A model generated the notes under the pieces. That model was given only the letters and a program-made list of their open reading frames with translations. It was not told the DNA's origin and did no database searches. Positions 35,001 through 46,083 of a stretch of 64,000 bases of DNA are shown in pieces. Made by a program: the position numbers and the translations under genes. Source of the DNA: Brassica napus (lineage: Eukaryota > Streptophyta > Magnoliopsida > Brassicales > Brassicaceae); the NCBI RefSeq assembly GCF_020379485.1, contig NC_063452.1, positions 12,937,065 to 13,001,064 on the forward strand. The letters run 5' to 3'. The number at the start of each line of letters is the position of its first letter. Position 1 is the stretch's first letter.

Positions 35001-35011
35001 TTGTAGTGTCA

Positions 35012-38000
35012 AGAAAAGGAGAAGAAGGACAGATCAATGATTGTTTGCTTCCGATGTGATAAGAATGGCCACTTTGCATCAGTGTGTCCTGAGAGACTTC
35101 AAAAGATACAAGAATCAAACAAGGTGGAGACAGAGGAAGCCGATCCAGCCCTCTACATGCACGAGATTGTATTCTTGAATGAAGAAAACTTAGTACCAAA
35201 GAAATATGAAATCAAGCAAGGAGAAGAAGATGTTTGGTACTTAGACAATGGAGCCAGCAATCATATGACAGGGAATGTGTCATATTTTTCTGAACTCAAT
35301 CGCAACATCAAAGGCAAAGTGAAGTTTGGAGATGATTCGTATGTCAACATAGAAGGCAAAGGATCAATCATATTTCAAGGAAAAACCGGAGAACAAAAGC
35401 TAGTTACGAACATATACTACATTCCTGATCTCAAGAGCAACATTCTAAGTTTAGGACAAGCTACGGAAGTGGGATGTGATGTAAGGATGAAGCTTGACTA
35501 CCTAACAGTACACGATCCAAGCGGGAGATTGTTGGTTAGAGTATTCAGATCACCAAACAGATTATACAAGATAAAGCTTAAGATCGGCAAGCCTATGTGT
35601 CTAAATATAAAGCTAGAAGATAGAAACGTGGAAGTGGCATGCAAGGTTAGGACATGTGAGTTTTAAGACTATGAAGATGATGTCCCAACAAGAGATGGTG
35701 CAAGGTTTACCTAAGATAGGAGACGAGAAAAGACTCTGCGAGTCTTGCTTGGTGGGCAAGCAAACCCGACAAACCTTCCCAAAAACAGCCACATTCCGAG
35801 CTTCAAAACCGTTGGAACTACTACATGCTGATCTGTGTGGCCCCATTGCGCCATCAACCATCGCAAACAACAGATATATATTTGTGATAATAGACAATTT
35901 CTCAAGGTACATGTGGTCAATCTTGATGAAAGAAAAGAGCGATGCATTCAGTAGATTCAAGGCGTTTAAAGAATTAGTGGAGAAAGATCTAGATACAAGA
36001 ATCATGACACTAAGAACTGATCGAGGAGGTGAGTTCACGTCATCGGAGTTTAATGATTTCTGCGACAACAACGGCGTCAAAAGACACCTAACAGCACCAT
36101 ACACACCACAGCAAAACGGTGTGGTGGAAAGAAGGAATATGACGTTGATGGAGATGACACGAAGCACTCTTAAGGCAATGAAGGTACCAAACTACCTATG
36201 GGGTGAAGCAGTTCGACATTCAACCTATATAATCAACCGAGTACCGACGAGAGCCCTTAAGAACATGACGCCTTATGAAAGCTTACGGATGAAGAAACCA
36301 AGCCTAAATCATATAAGGGTTTTTGGTTGCTTAGCATATGCAAAGATAGACAGTGCAATGGTCAAGAAGCTCGACGACAGATCTTTGGTCTTGGTTCATC
36401 TCAGAACAGAGCCAGGATCCAAGGCGTATAGACTCTACAATCCAGATACACGACGAATTGTAGTGAACCGTGACGTTGTGTTTGATGAGGAAAAGAGTTG
36501 GAATTGGAACAAAACAACTGGGACTACACGCGATCCAGGCATGTTCCAGATGAAGTGGGGAGAAGTCATTGATGCATGAGAAGGACCGGTTGTGATCAAT
36601 GCTAATGATGATCAACAACAAGAGGGCTATGATCAGCACAATGAACAACAAGACGAAGATCATAATCAACAAGATGACTTTGATCAAGACGCTCAACTTC
36701 AACAACCAATACAACAACCAATACGGCAATCAACACGACAAAGCAACAAACCTCGGTACCTAGATGACTATGTTCTACAAGCAGAACTAGACATCGAGAG
36801 GCTATTACTATCCATAAACGACGAACCAAGGAACTACCAAGAAGCAAAAGGATGGTCAAAGTGGACTGATGCTTGTGGAGAAGAGATAGACTCGATCAAC
36901 AAGAACAAGACATGGTATCTTGTTGATAGACCGATTGGAGCAAAGGTAATTGGTCTCAAGTGGATTTTCAAAATCAAAAGGAATGCTGATGGTACTATCA
37001 AGAAGTTTAAAGCAAGGCTTGTAGCTAAAGGATACGTACAAGAATCAGGCCTCGACTACGATGAAGTTTTTGCACCGGTTGCGAGACTTGAAACCATACG
37101 GCTTCTAAGTGCTCTAGCAGCATCACACGGTTGGCAAATTCATCACTTAGACGTCAAAACGGCTTTCTTATACGGTGAGCTTAAGGAAGATGTATACGTC
37201 GAACAACCCGAGGGTTTTGAGACTAAAGGCAAAGAGAAGAAGGTCTATAAGTTATCAAAAGCCTTGTATGGGTTGAAACAAGCTCCACGAGCTTGGAACA
37301 CTAAGCTGGATCAAGTGTTAAAGGGGATGAAGTTCAGTCGATGCTCAAAGGAGAATGCCGTGTACCGCATAGAAGAAAAGGATGCGATCCTTATCGTTGC
37401 GATATACGTAGACGATCTGTTCATAACCGGAAACAGCATCAATGCTATAAAAGAGTTTAAGAGAGGGATGTCATCAAAGTTTGAGATGTATGACTTAGGG
37501 AAACTCACATATTATCTTGGGATAGAAGTTCATCAAGGTAATGATGGGATCGAGCTTAAACAAGAAGCATACGCAAGAAAAATTCTACAAGAAGTCGGCT
37601 TAGAAACATGTAATGCGACCAAGATACCAATGGAGTTTGGTCTTAAGGTTTCGAAAGCTGAAGAAGAAGAAGAGATTGAAGCAACAACGTATAGAAGAAA
37701 CGTGGGATGCTTATGTTATCTACTTCATACACGACCGAATCTTGCATTCTCGGTTAGTGTGGCTAGTCGTTACATGCAAAGGCCTCGTAAGTCACATGGC
37801 GACATCATGAAGCAAATCATGAGATATCTACAAGGAACTTTGGCGTATGGTTTAAAATACAAACGAGAAGGGTCAAAGAAGCTTACTGGCTATAGTGATA
37901 GTAGTCACAACATAGACCAAGACGATGGAAGAAGCACCACGGGTCACATGTTTTACTTTGGAGCTTCACCGATCACTTGGTGTTCACAAAAACAGAACAC

Positions 38001-38388
38001 AGTCGCACTCTCATGATGCGAAGCAGAGTTTATGGCCGCAACTGAAGCAGCACGTCAGGCCATATGGCTCCAAGACCTTCTGAGCGAGGTCACAGGCGGG
38101 AAAGTAGAAAGAGTTTTCATCAAGATTGATAGCAAGTCGGCTATAGAGCTCACCAAGAACCCTGTCTTTCACGGCAAGAGCAAGCACATTCATAAACGGT
38201 ACCATTTCATTCGGGAATGTATTGAAAGAGAGCTCAGCGACGTCGAGCACGTACCGGGCACGTTACAGAAAGCCGACATCCTCACAAAAGCTTTGGCAAG
38301 GATCAAGTTCGTTGAGATGAGAGAGTTGATAGGAGTTCAAGACTTGTCTAAGAAGGATTCAAAGCTCAAGAGGGAGATTGTTGGGTAA
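35012..38388 (+). pseudogene. Copia gag-pol, 3' part (zinc knuckle to RNase H)
   Basis: Continues the gag frame after CACTA-2: the spacing, minus the insert and one TCA, is a multiple of three. Domains: CCHC knuckle CFRCDKNGHFASVC (about 35046); protease with DNGASNHM (35241; the usual Thr of DTGAS is Asn); a one-base frame change just before WHARLGHV (35635); integrase with Asp near 35828, Asp near 36017 and Glu near 36126; an in-frame TGA at 36577-36579; reverse transcriptase with YVDDLF (about 37402); another in-frame TGA at 38014-38016; RNase H with CEAEFMAA and the C-terminal KHIHKRYHFIRE box. It would encode one polyprotein if intact; it is non-functional here. Confidence 0.95.
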
Positions 38389-38642
38389 GCTTTGATAGCT
38401 TGAAGCTCAAGATATCCTTTATCAAATTGGATAAGGACAAGACAAGCTTTCATATATATCTAGTAGTAGTAGGAGTTATCTATAACTATTAGAAAAAGGA
38501 AATCTACTCTGATATATATATACATACCGAGTTTGTGGTATTGATATAACGATAGAGGAGTGTTTTAGTTTTGAGCATATTTTCTAAAGCATTCAATAAA
38601 GAACAAGTTATTTATATTCGTGTGTGTGTTCGAGCTACTTTA
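38379..38642 (+). repeat. 3' LTR of copia element
   Basis: Direct repeat of 26380-26637, 264 bp, starting TGTTGGGTAAG and ending GCTACTTTA, followed by CAACG. Confidence 0.93.
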
Positions 38643-38740
38643 CAACGTACTCAAATATATATATGGCGCTCAAACTGAGGGAAACGTTTAGTTTCCCTCT
38701 TATTTGCTGAAATTGTTTTTTTTTTTTAATGTAAGCTTTT

Positions 38741-38814
38741 TAAAGCCAAGAACAAGGCAACATTTTACGGTGTTTTTTAAAGCCAAGAACAAGGCAACAT
38801 TTTACGGTGTTAGT
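38741..38814. repeat. 37-bp tandem duplication
   Basis: Two consecutive copies of a 37-bp unit beginning TAAAGCCAAGAACAAGGCAA, just outside the copia element. Confidence 0.9.
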
Positions 38815-38954
38815 ACTAATTAACTACGTGTATGAAAGAAAAGAATCAGAGATTGTACCAAAATCTTAAACCTTATATCATCGTTTCCTTCCGTTCTATG
38901 AAGCGTCTTCCTGCAACGAAACCAATTCTCAAGATCACAGAGAGTAACACTGAG

Positions 38955-38956
<2 letters not shown>

Positions 38957-39011
<55 letters not shown>
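38957..39011. repeat. (GA)n microsatellite
   Basis: Uninterrupted GA repeat of about 55 bp, immediately downstream of the yippee-like stop codon (on the minus strand it reads TC). Confidence 0.95.
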
Positions 39012-39016
<5 letters not shown>

Positions 39017-39427
39017 TTATGGTTGAACGTCCGGAGGATTTGGTGGTGGTGGTGGTGGTGGTGGTGGTGGAGCAATCCTACCATGCGCAAAGCGTAAATA
39101 GAGTGTCACAGGTTCATCTTCAATTTGTCTCCACCCGATTACAGTGCAGCAGTTCACGCAAGACACTTCATAGCCGTAGTAGAGATCGTTGCCGTAAGGA
39201 ACCACGTCTTCTCCGACCATAACATTGTACCTGCCAAAATAGACAGTTTGTAGATTAACTGTTTCTCGACAAAATGCTCACTTGTGGAAATTGGGAACTT
39301 ACACTTGATAAAACTCAAACAAGTTGTAAAAGTCGTCCAAGAGATGAGCACCTAATGCAATTTGGGCATTACACGTAGTACATGTAAACGCAGGTTCTTC
39401 TTTCTCTATCAAGAAAACCTTTCCCAT
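39017..39427 (-). CDS. Yippee-like zinc-binding protein with polyproline tail
   Basis: Small zinc-ribbon protein of the yippee/Mis18 fold, found in all eukaryotes; its role in plants is unclear. Exon 1 is 39303-39427 (ATG at 39427) and exon 2 is 39017-39230, with a 72-bp GT-AG intron; together 339 nt, 112 aa. The paired CXXC zinc ligands are visible as CTTC (near residue 16) and CVNC. The conserved yippee GW core is present (CCTVIGWRQ), but overall the sequence is divergent from the canonical family. The last ~18 residues are a run of prolines made by a (GGT)n repeat at 39040-39070. A Helitron end lies only 70 bp upstream of the start codon. Confidence 0.8.
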
Positions 39428-39496
39428 ACTGAAAATTCAGAAAACTACAATAATCAAATTCATTTATTTTTATGTTATGTTTTGTTTTTATTTTCA

Positions 39497-42400
39497 CTAG
39501 GTTTCAGACCCCCGCGAATCACGGGAGAAAAGTAAAATACTTATTATATATAATAATATCAAGAACAAAATGACTATATATAAAAATGAATATTTTAATA
39601 TAAAATTTTCTGAAATTTAAGGTAGAACTATTAGATTAAAGAATGATAATTTACATAATCACTAAATAAGATAAAATAGGTTGGCTTTCTCTTTTGACTA
39701 AGATAGGTTGGCTTTTGCCACTCTTTATTGCCTTCTGATAAATTTATATATGGATTTCTTAAAAATAATGAACTTTACAACCAATTCTTATAATGTATAA
39801 GGCGTTTTACATAGCTAATAGCATTTGAAGTTTAACTGGCCAGCATAAAGGCGAACATGTTAGTTTGGGAATGATGTAAAATATGAATTTGGGCAATGAT
39901 AGAATAATGCATAAGCGCATCTGCGCAATTTCTTGAAGATTATTTCAACATTTGTCAAGTTTTGGGTTACACAAAATCTTTTAGAAGAGTAAAACACCTA
40001 AAGTATTCTATTATTAAAAATAAGGTTGATATACAAAAGATATAAAAAATAAAATTTTCAGTTTTATGTGTGTTTTCCAAATATATTTTATAATCCTTTG
40101 AAAATGAATCTCCTTTTTCACCTTTTATGTTGGATTTTACCAATGTTCACAAATCTTTATATAAAAACTAAAATGAACAATGGTAAAAAGTTTTAAAATA
40201 TGCAATGGCTATTCGTTTTGCAGTGGTTTATTGCAATGGTTGATCACCATATATTGCAACGGTTAATCATCTAACTGCAATAAAAGAATTAAACTATTGC
40301 ATTGATACATTTATACAATACTACAAATGTGCATCTAGAAAATTACAATGGTTTACTTTAATTGTTTAGATAATGCAATTAATTTGTTTTTTGATCCAAA
40401 CTCTTAATGAACACTTACCATCTTTCAAGAGTTAGTGTGTTAGACATCTATAATGAGATTTGGAGGAATTTGTTGATGGCATCATGATATGACCAAATTA
40501 AAGAGACAAACACAGAAGTAGATAACAAAAAACAAAGCTAAAAAGAAACAAAAGAGACAGACACAAACGAAGCCTGAAACCGGCCAGAGGTCACAAAAAT
40601 AGAATGGCTATCCCTACTATAAACTGATCGCGAGATCTTTAGTAGTTATTAGATGCTATCTATCTTTCTTGACATAATCTTCCACCTTTCCCCATATTTG
40701 GCTACTTTGATTCTCCATTGCAACCAAAAACAATGAATATATACAATAACTGTAATAATTTGCTAATTTTCACCGGGAATCCAGGATATTAACTGCAAGA
40801 CCGATAGCAGACATAATGGTGTACCAATAGAGGGAACCCTAATCCTTCCTCTTGGCCAGGATGTTAAGTCGTCCTGCCATTATCCGCCTACTCCGTTAAG
40901 TTAGCTTTTCATGACAGGTCACAAGAATCGTTACATCTAATAAATAACATCGCAAACATATTGATAAATTCATTGTTGGTTTCTTTCTTCATTTGTTTTT
41001 TTTTTGGGGTTGTATATCTTGTTGAGGAACAAAGAGCAAGAGAATTAAAATGAATCTTTAACCATTCAAAACTAAAAATAAAAAATATACATTGATACAT
41101 GGTACGTTATTACGAAGAGATTATGTTTTTATTGTATTTCAATGATTTGAACATTATAACTATCAAATTTTTAACGCATATTGCCGTTCCCGTTGCTCCA
41201 CTTCTTCGAGTACAATCTTCCACACTTAAAACGCATGCACGATAGGTGTGTTCCCAACTACATTTTAGCAAGTCTTTTTGCCCTCTTAAAGACCCCTCGG
41301 CCTCATTTTGAACTTGTATGGAAGAACCATCAACCATACAAAAAGATCTGCAACACCAAACTAACATGGCTCAGCAAAACTAAAATGTTCAGAATCACAA
41401 TGAAAAGGAGTATAGGAGAAGCTATGTTCCAGAATGCTCAGTGGTCGGAATCTAATTACGTTGGTACAAATGTATACCAAAACACAGTTAAACCCTAACC
41501 AAAGGGATCGATAAGCAACTAACCGAAGTGAGTCTGCTGTACCTAACATTGCGGTCCCTCACTGTTCTCCGGCTGTGTCCTCTTTGGCCTCGTGCGGTTT
41601 TGATGCAGGTCCCGACATCAATCTATTCGCTGTGGTCTGCTGTTAACTTAAAGGTTGTCAATTGAACCATAATGTTAGTCAAGCTTTAATCACATCCATA
41701 TGGCTGGGATTGAAACTTTGTTTGTCTTAGTGAGTTCTTTTTAGCTTTTTTGTGGCTCCCTAAGACACACTTGCTTTGAGTAGCAACTTAGATACAGTAA
41801 GCTGAATGTATCTCTCTGCATCATTATTGATTTAATGAAAATTCACATACTTAACAAACAAACAAAAAACTACCCGAAGTGAGATCAATTGAATACAACG
41901 ATCTAGGCAAATAGAGATTTTGGAGTCAGCAGAAAAGGCAACAACGTGAACATTTTCCTACATTTGGAGATTTATGTAAGACTTCAGAAAAAGTTAAGGT
42001 TTTTTTTGGGTTTGTTCTTTGACCTTTTCCAAAGAGAATCCCGTATCGCGTGGGTAATTTGTTTAAAGGTACAACTTCACCTCATATGTTCGAATCGAAT
42101 TTTTCAATTAAGCCAGACAAGAAGACAGAGAAAAAGGCAGAGATATACCGAAATTCCAAACCAAGGAAATTGAGAAACAGAGACAGATAAACAATAGAGA
42201 CAAACAAAAAACAGCGAAATCAAATTCAATCCGGAAAAGAGACATATATCGTTCTCAGTTCATCTAATACAATATTCTCAATTAATGGTCCACAAAAATT
42301 CATCGATTAACTTTAAACACAAAAAAAATAGATCGGAAGTTTCAGAAGATTTACCTTTACAAACAAAGATTCAATGATCGAGGATTCATGAACGGTTGAT

Positions 42401-42853
42401 GATCGGGAGATAAAATTTGGTGTATAATCAAAAAATTGAATCAGGAGTCCCGGAACAATATTGAAAAAAAGAGCAAGGGCAAACTGGTTATCAAATATAA
42501 ACAAAGGAAGAGATGCAAACCAGGGGTCACGACTCCATTAACGGACGCAGATGCTTCACCAAGTAACCGACACAAAGCTTCGGTAGCGTCCGTCGTCTTC
42601 GTCAAGTAAATCTAATCTTAACCCTTGGATTAAAAGGTGTGATAATATCAACCTTTGGATTAACATATGTGCTAATATCAACCATTAGATTAAATTCCGT
42701 TTTTAAAAGAGATGACATCATCTAGAAAAAATAGAACCCTTGGATTAAATATCTAATTAATATGAACCATTAGATCTTCATTTTTTTTCCTATAAAAAAA
42801 ATTGACCTCATTGAATTCTAAAATTCAGTTTTCTATTATATATTATATATAGA
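39497..42853 (-). mobile_element. Putative non-autonomous Helitron
   Basis: Read on the minus strand the element starts TCTATATATAATATATAATAG (42853 downwards) next to A, and ends CTAG next to T (39497-39500, flanked by A at 39496 on the plus strand). About 10 nt before the CTAG is a GC-rich hairpin, CCCGTGATTCGCGGG, as required for a Helitron 3' end. Inserted between A and T, no target duplication. The roughly 3.36-kb body shows no Rep/helicase gene. It carries AATCCAAGGGTT-type repeats near its 5' end (42610-42780) and unrecognised filler with only short frames. Confidence 0.65.
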
Positions 42854-43274
42854 TTTCTGCACCCTTATGTAACACTTTTTTTTTTTAATATGAAAGCGTT
42901 TAAAAAAAAACTATGCATCAAATTGACAAAATAAGGAAAAAAATAGAGACACTACTAACTGATAATGGCAAGAAAACAGTTAAAATAGATCTCCATTATA
43001 GACCAGAACAAGATTTTGATGGAGTCTATTGTGGATATAAGGTAGTCACGTCATGCTGAAAATGGAAGCAAATTTGAGGAATTACTCAAGAAGGCAATTT
43101 TTGTTTTTTATCAATTGCAAGCAGAATGATCACCATTGCTGTGATGCTGATATGAGCCTCTTTTATTTTTTTATTTTTTTTTAATTGAATATTAAATTGA
43201 TGACAAAAAGAAAAAGACCCTCATGTGTGTCCTTTCTAATCTTTTTGTATCAACTTCTATTACTTTTCTATACC
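42854..43274. other. AT-rich spacer
   Basis: No gene or repeat recognised between the Helitron and the LINE scraps. Confidence 0.4.
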
Positions 43275-43329
43275 AACTTCTCAAAATTTTGTTGTAAAAA
43301 AAAAAAAAAAAAAAAACTTCTCAAAATTT
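43275..43329 (+). mobile_element. Minimal 5'-truncated LINE/SINE insertion with 15-bp target duplication
   Basis: The direct repeat AACTTCTCAAAATTT occurs at 43275-43289 and 43315-43329. Between them is only TGTTGT followed by a poly(A) run (43290-43314). This is the pattern of target-primed reverse transcription that stopped almost immediately. Confidence 0.75.
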
Positions 43330-43339
43330 ATAAAAACTT

Positions 43340-43640
43340 CTATCTTGTAACAAACCAATATTGCATCCCTTCTCCCATCTTGATATCTCCTCTTCTCTGT
43401 ATTAAGGTAAGCTTGTTCCTCGTGTTTTTATCAAGCAACTTTGCTAAGAGAACCGATGGCAGTGCAGTCTCACCATGGCGTCTCCTATTTCTCTCTCTCC
43501 ATATCATATACACAGCTACTTGAAACATATATTTTATAAGGAACAACTGCATCTTCCCCCTTGTCAAGTCTCTCATTATTCTCAACAAGTATTCCCACCG
43601 CACTGTATGAACCTTATTTTACTACCATAGGACAACTGAT
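43340..43640 (-). pseudogene. Non-LTR (LINE) retrotransposon, C-terminal fragment
   Basis: The minus-strand frame ending near 43340 reads VYMIWRERNRRRHGE, LAKLLDKNTRNKL and GMQYWFVTR, the conserved tail found after the zinc-binding region of plant LINE reverse transcriptases. All upstream pol sequence is missing. No poly(A) tail belonging to this fragment was found. Confidence 0.7.
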
Positions 43641-44524
43641 ATTTGTAAAGAATAATAAGAACATAAATTAAAATTTCAATACCGAAATATAAAAATAAAG
43701 AAAAATTACAAAGTCGAGATACTTAATCTCTTTCCTTAAATCTTTAAACGTCCCGTAGTGTGACGGTTTTATGGCGCTCAGATTCCCAGGATACAACTGC
43801 AGTATTGTTTCTGTTTACCATCACCGAAAAACAGAATCTATCGACCATGTTTCTGTGATGTACTCTCAGACTCAAAAAAAAAAAATATTTAAGTAGAGGA
43901 TCTTGGTTTTGTTGGTGTTGATCGTATGAATCCATTTTTCTAAATGGCTTATTAGCCTTATATAGAAAAGAGATTGAGAAGCACAAGTTAGTGGCTTTTA
44001 TATACAAAACCAAAACGTATAAGTGCATTATGGAGACTTTTAATACATATATTAATCACAATAAAGATGAGTCAAACACCATTATCACCTAGATTTTATT
44101 ATGTGATTAAAATGAAGATATTATGTTTGACCAATCTGAAAAACACTAATATACTTCATTATGGATTTTCTTTTTTGTGTAAAATCAATTTAACACAAAA
44201 GATTATCATAAGTTTGGTGTAATAATAAGTTAATGGATATAATGTCCAATTAACAAATTAAGATCATAGTCCAAATCCATAATCTCTAAAGTGGTTATTT
44301 GCTCATTTTTACATGCATTTAGCCAAATTTTTGAAGCTTTATAAGCTTTTCAAGTAACCCACTTTAAATCTCCATTTCTCATTCAAACCACTACGATTTT
44401 GACATGTGGTTACACTACTTCATAGTGTCAAACATTCGGTTATTCCGACTAACGTCGTCGCTCAGAAACTTTGCAAGTTATTATTTGCAAGTTAAAACCT
44501 TTTAAGATCTAAAGTGAAAGAAAC
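43641..44524. other. Intergenic, nothing recognised
   Basis: AT-rich DNA upstream of the defensin-like gene; only chance short frames. Confidence 0.4.
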
Positions 44525-44836
44525 ATGAAAAGCTCCTTCACATTCACCATCTTCTTTTTTGTTCTTCTCCTTACCTCTGGTTAGTCATACTCATCTCCTG
44601 ATATAAATGTATTATCTATATTATGTTTAATTAGCAATTGATTAATGACTTTTTGGTATGTTTATTTTACAGGCCTGGTGATGAGTGCAAGGATGCAAGA
44701 AATAAGCACAAACGATAGATTGATACCTATAACATGCAACACCGATCAAGATTGTGCTAAGTATTGCAAAGGTCCCATTCACAAGTGCAAATATCATACT
44801 TGTGCATGCGTACCCGGAAACCCTAATTGTTGCTAG
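44525..44836 (+). CDS. Defensin-like (DEFL) secreted cysteine-rich peptide
   Basis: Two exons, 44525-44579 and 44673-44836 (GT-AG intron after Thr-Ser), give 72 aa. Residues 1-about 24 form a signal peptide ([19 protein letters not shown]). The mature part has eight cysteines spaced C-X5-C-X3-C-X6-C-X4-C-X1-C-X6-CC. The phase of the intron inside the signal-peptide end and the CXC pair are standard for plant DEFL genes. The peptide is expected to be secreted; defence or reproductive signalling roles are known for relatives but cannot be assigned here. From memory, a DEFL gene also sits in the matching Arabidopsis block. Confidence 0.88.
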
Positions 44837-45434
44837 AAACATACCCTACAATAATCTTAAACGTTGGTTTTTAAACTTCGTTTATCTTTTGCATTGGAGT
44901 TTCTACCCAAAAATAAATAAAATTATGTTTTTTTTTTCTGTTGACAATGTTTTGAACCAATGGTCTAACCGCTGTTTTTTGTGATTGCATTGTAAGGACG
45001 CAAAATTGCTACATAACTAAACCGGAAATAGATGTTAGCGGTTTGTATATAATAAGATAGATGTTATAAAAAAATATAAACTGGACAAATTAAATCTCAG
45101 CAGCATAAGATATGACATTGGACGCAACATAATCACTTTATTTCAAATTAGGAAGAACCATTGTAGAAAGTTTTCATACAAATTAAAAATTGCTAAAAAT
45201 CATATCCAGCTGAGTACTGATTAATACATACAAATATCTATGATATTTTCCCTTCTTAGCATGCTGAGCGAACATAGCTGCATAGTTTTTTGGTACGTTG
45301 TACGTATATATATATATATATATATGCATATAAAGGACGGAGGACCAAGAGATTTTTTTTTTCTAATATGGATTAGACATTTTCTTGTTACCGCTAAACA
45401 AGCTCGTCGAGCGTGAACTATTCGTTGAAGAAGA
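44837..45434. other. Intergenic
   Basis: 3' UTR of the defensin-like gene, then AT-rich sequence with a TA repeat near 45307-45325. No gene seen. Confidence 0.4.
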
Positions 45435-45740
45435 CTAATTGCTTCCTTTTAAAGAATGCTTAGTCGACGACGGCAACTGCATTGTAGCAGCGAATGACTT
45501 TTGAAATCTCGGTTCCATGTTTCTCTCTGAACCTAAAGGCTTAGCTGATCTTTGCTTTTGTTGGTGTTGTTGTCTTCCGTTTGTGTTCAACCGTACCCCA
45601 AATAAACCACCAGAAGAATATTGCTCTACATATAATTTTTCAGCATCTGATATGTTCCTTCTGCTTCTTTGAGTTCTTTCTTTGGACCCCTGATTGAAGA
45701 AACCGTGTCTCTGACCCTTGTCAGTTCTGTTTTCTGACAA
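45435..45740 (-). CDS. Possible terminal exon of an uncharacterised protein
   Basis: A 100-codon open frame on the minus strand ending at 45435, rich in Ser, Gln, Arg and Asn (SDAEKLYVEQYSSGGLFGVR, RQQHQQKQRSAKPLG). It has no ATG near its 5' side, so if real it is the last exon of a spliced gene; a good acceptor-like tract (TTTTTTTTTGTATCAG) lies at about 45780-45795. Composition looks protein-like rather than random, but I do not recognise the family. Confidence 0.3.
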   Translation of the reverse strand: MSENRTDKGQRHGFFNQGSKERTQRSRRNISDAEKLYVEQYSSGGLFGVRLNTNGRQQHQQKQRSAKPLGSERNMEPRFQKSFAATMQLPSSTKHSLKGSN

Positions 45741-45931
45741 TGCAATTGAAAGACAGACTCAAGAATGGTGTCCCACACCTGATACAAAAAAAAAGCCTTC
45801 AGTATCATGCATCATCTTTCACACCAAACAAGCCCATTTTTCGAACTCCTATCAACATTCAGCAACAGTGTAGTTCGCATATTCTACATAAGAAAGTTCA
45901 TAAAGATAGAGGTCAGGTACTGTTCATCCAA

Positions 45932-46003
45932 GGGTCCATAGCTCAGTGTTAGAGCATTCAACTGCAGATCAAGAGGTCACCGGTTCGAACCCGGTTGGGC
46001 CCT
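45932..46003 (+). tRNA. tRNA-Cys (GCA)-like gene, probably impaired
   Basis: 72 nt with a complete acceptor stem (GGGTCCA / TGGGCCC), T arm (ACCGG, loop TTCGAAC, CCGGT) and anticodon loop CTGCAGA, giving anticodon GCA (Cys). A T run at 46003-46007 can serve as RNA polymerase III terminator. Two defects are visible. The D loop reads AGTGTTA where nearly all tRNAs have GG (G19 is T). In the anticodon stem, TTCAA against TCAAG leaves C-A and A-C mismatches at pairs 29-41 and 30-40. It may be a tRNA pseudogene. Confidence 0.85.
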
Positions 46004-46083
46004 TTTTCTTGTTTTGTTGTTTACCCTTTCTTTTCAAAATTTCAGCTCATGACTTTATCATGTGACTGTAGACGACTATTTAG

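Larger units (their letters stand above)
27415..35008 (+). mobile_element. CACTA (En/Spm) element CACTA-2 nested in copia gag
   Basis: The element begins CACTACAAGAAAACA and ends TTTTCTTGTAGTG, flanked by the 3-bp duplication TCA (27412-27414 and 35009-35011). Length is 7594 bp. Both subterminal regions are packed with TTCCGAGGAA, TTCCTCGGAAT and TTCCGACGGAAT motifs (27430-27740 and 34480-34980), different from the CCGACTGA motif of CACTA-1. Contents in order: gutted TnpD-like gene (27855-28357), antisense Athila-ORF1-like gene (28641-30088), 163-bp tandem repeats (30597-31210), TnpA-like gene (32115-34232). It may be mobilised by an intact relative. Confidence 0.95.
26380..38642 (+). mobile_element. 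Ty1/copia retrotransposon with nested CACTA element
   Basis: The left LTR (26380-26637) and right LTR (38379-38642) are near-identical and flanked by the 5-bp duplication CAACG (26375-26379 and 38643-38647). The initiator-tRNA-Met-type primer site TGGTATCAGAGC sits 2 bp after the left LTR. A purine-rich tract, AAGCTCAAGAGGGAGA, precedes the right one. Without the CACTA insertion (27415-35008 plus one TCA) the element is about 4.67 kb, a normal copia length. Domain order is gag, zinc knuckle, protease, integrase, reverse transcriptase, RNase H. Three in-frame stops and one frameshift make it defective. Confidence 0.96.

Noticed and set aside
34484..35040. Several overlapping frames of 60-111 codons
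   Set aside because: Produced by the subterminal TTCCGAGGAA repeats, which lack stops in several frames.
38820..39026. Open frames across the GA and GGT repeats on both strands
   Set aside because: Microsatellite artefacts (Ser-Leu or Arg-Glu runs); only the minus-strand frame joined to the yippee exon is supported.
41100..41720. Possible LINE RNase H or 3' UTR segment inside the Helitron
   Set aside because: Some phrases looked LINE-like in one frame, but no conserved catalytic motif could be read, so it was not called.
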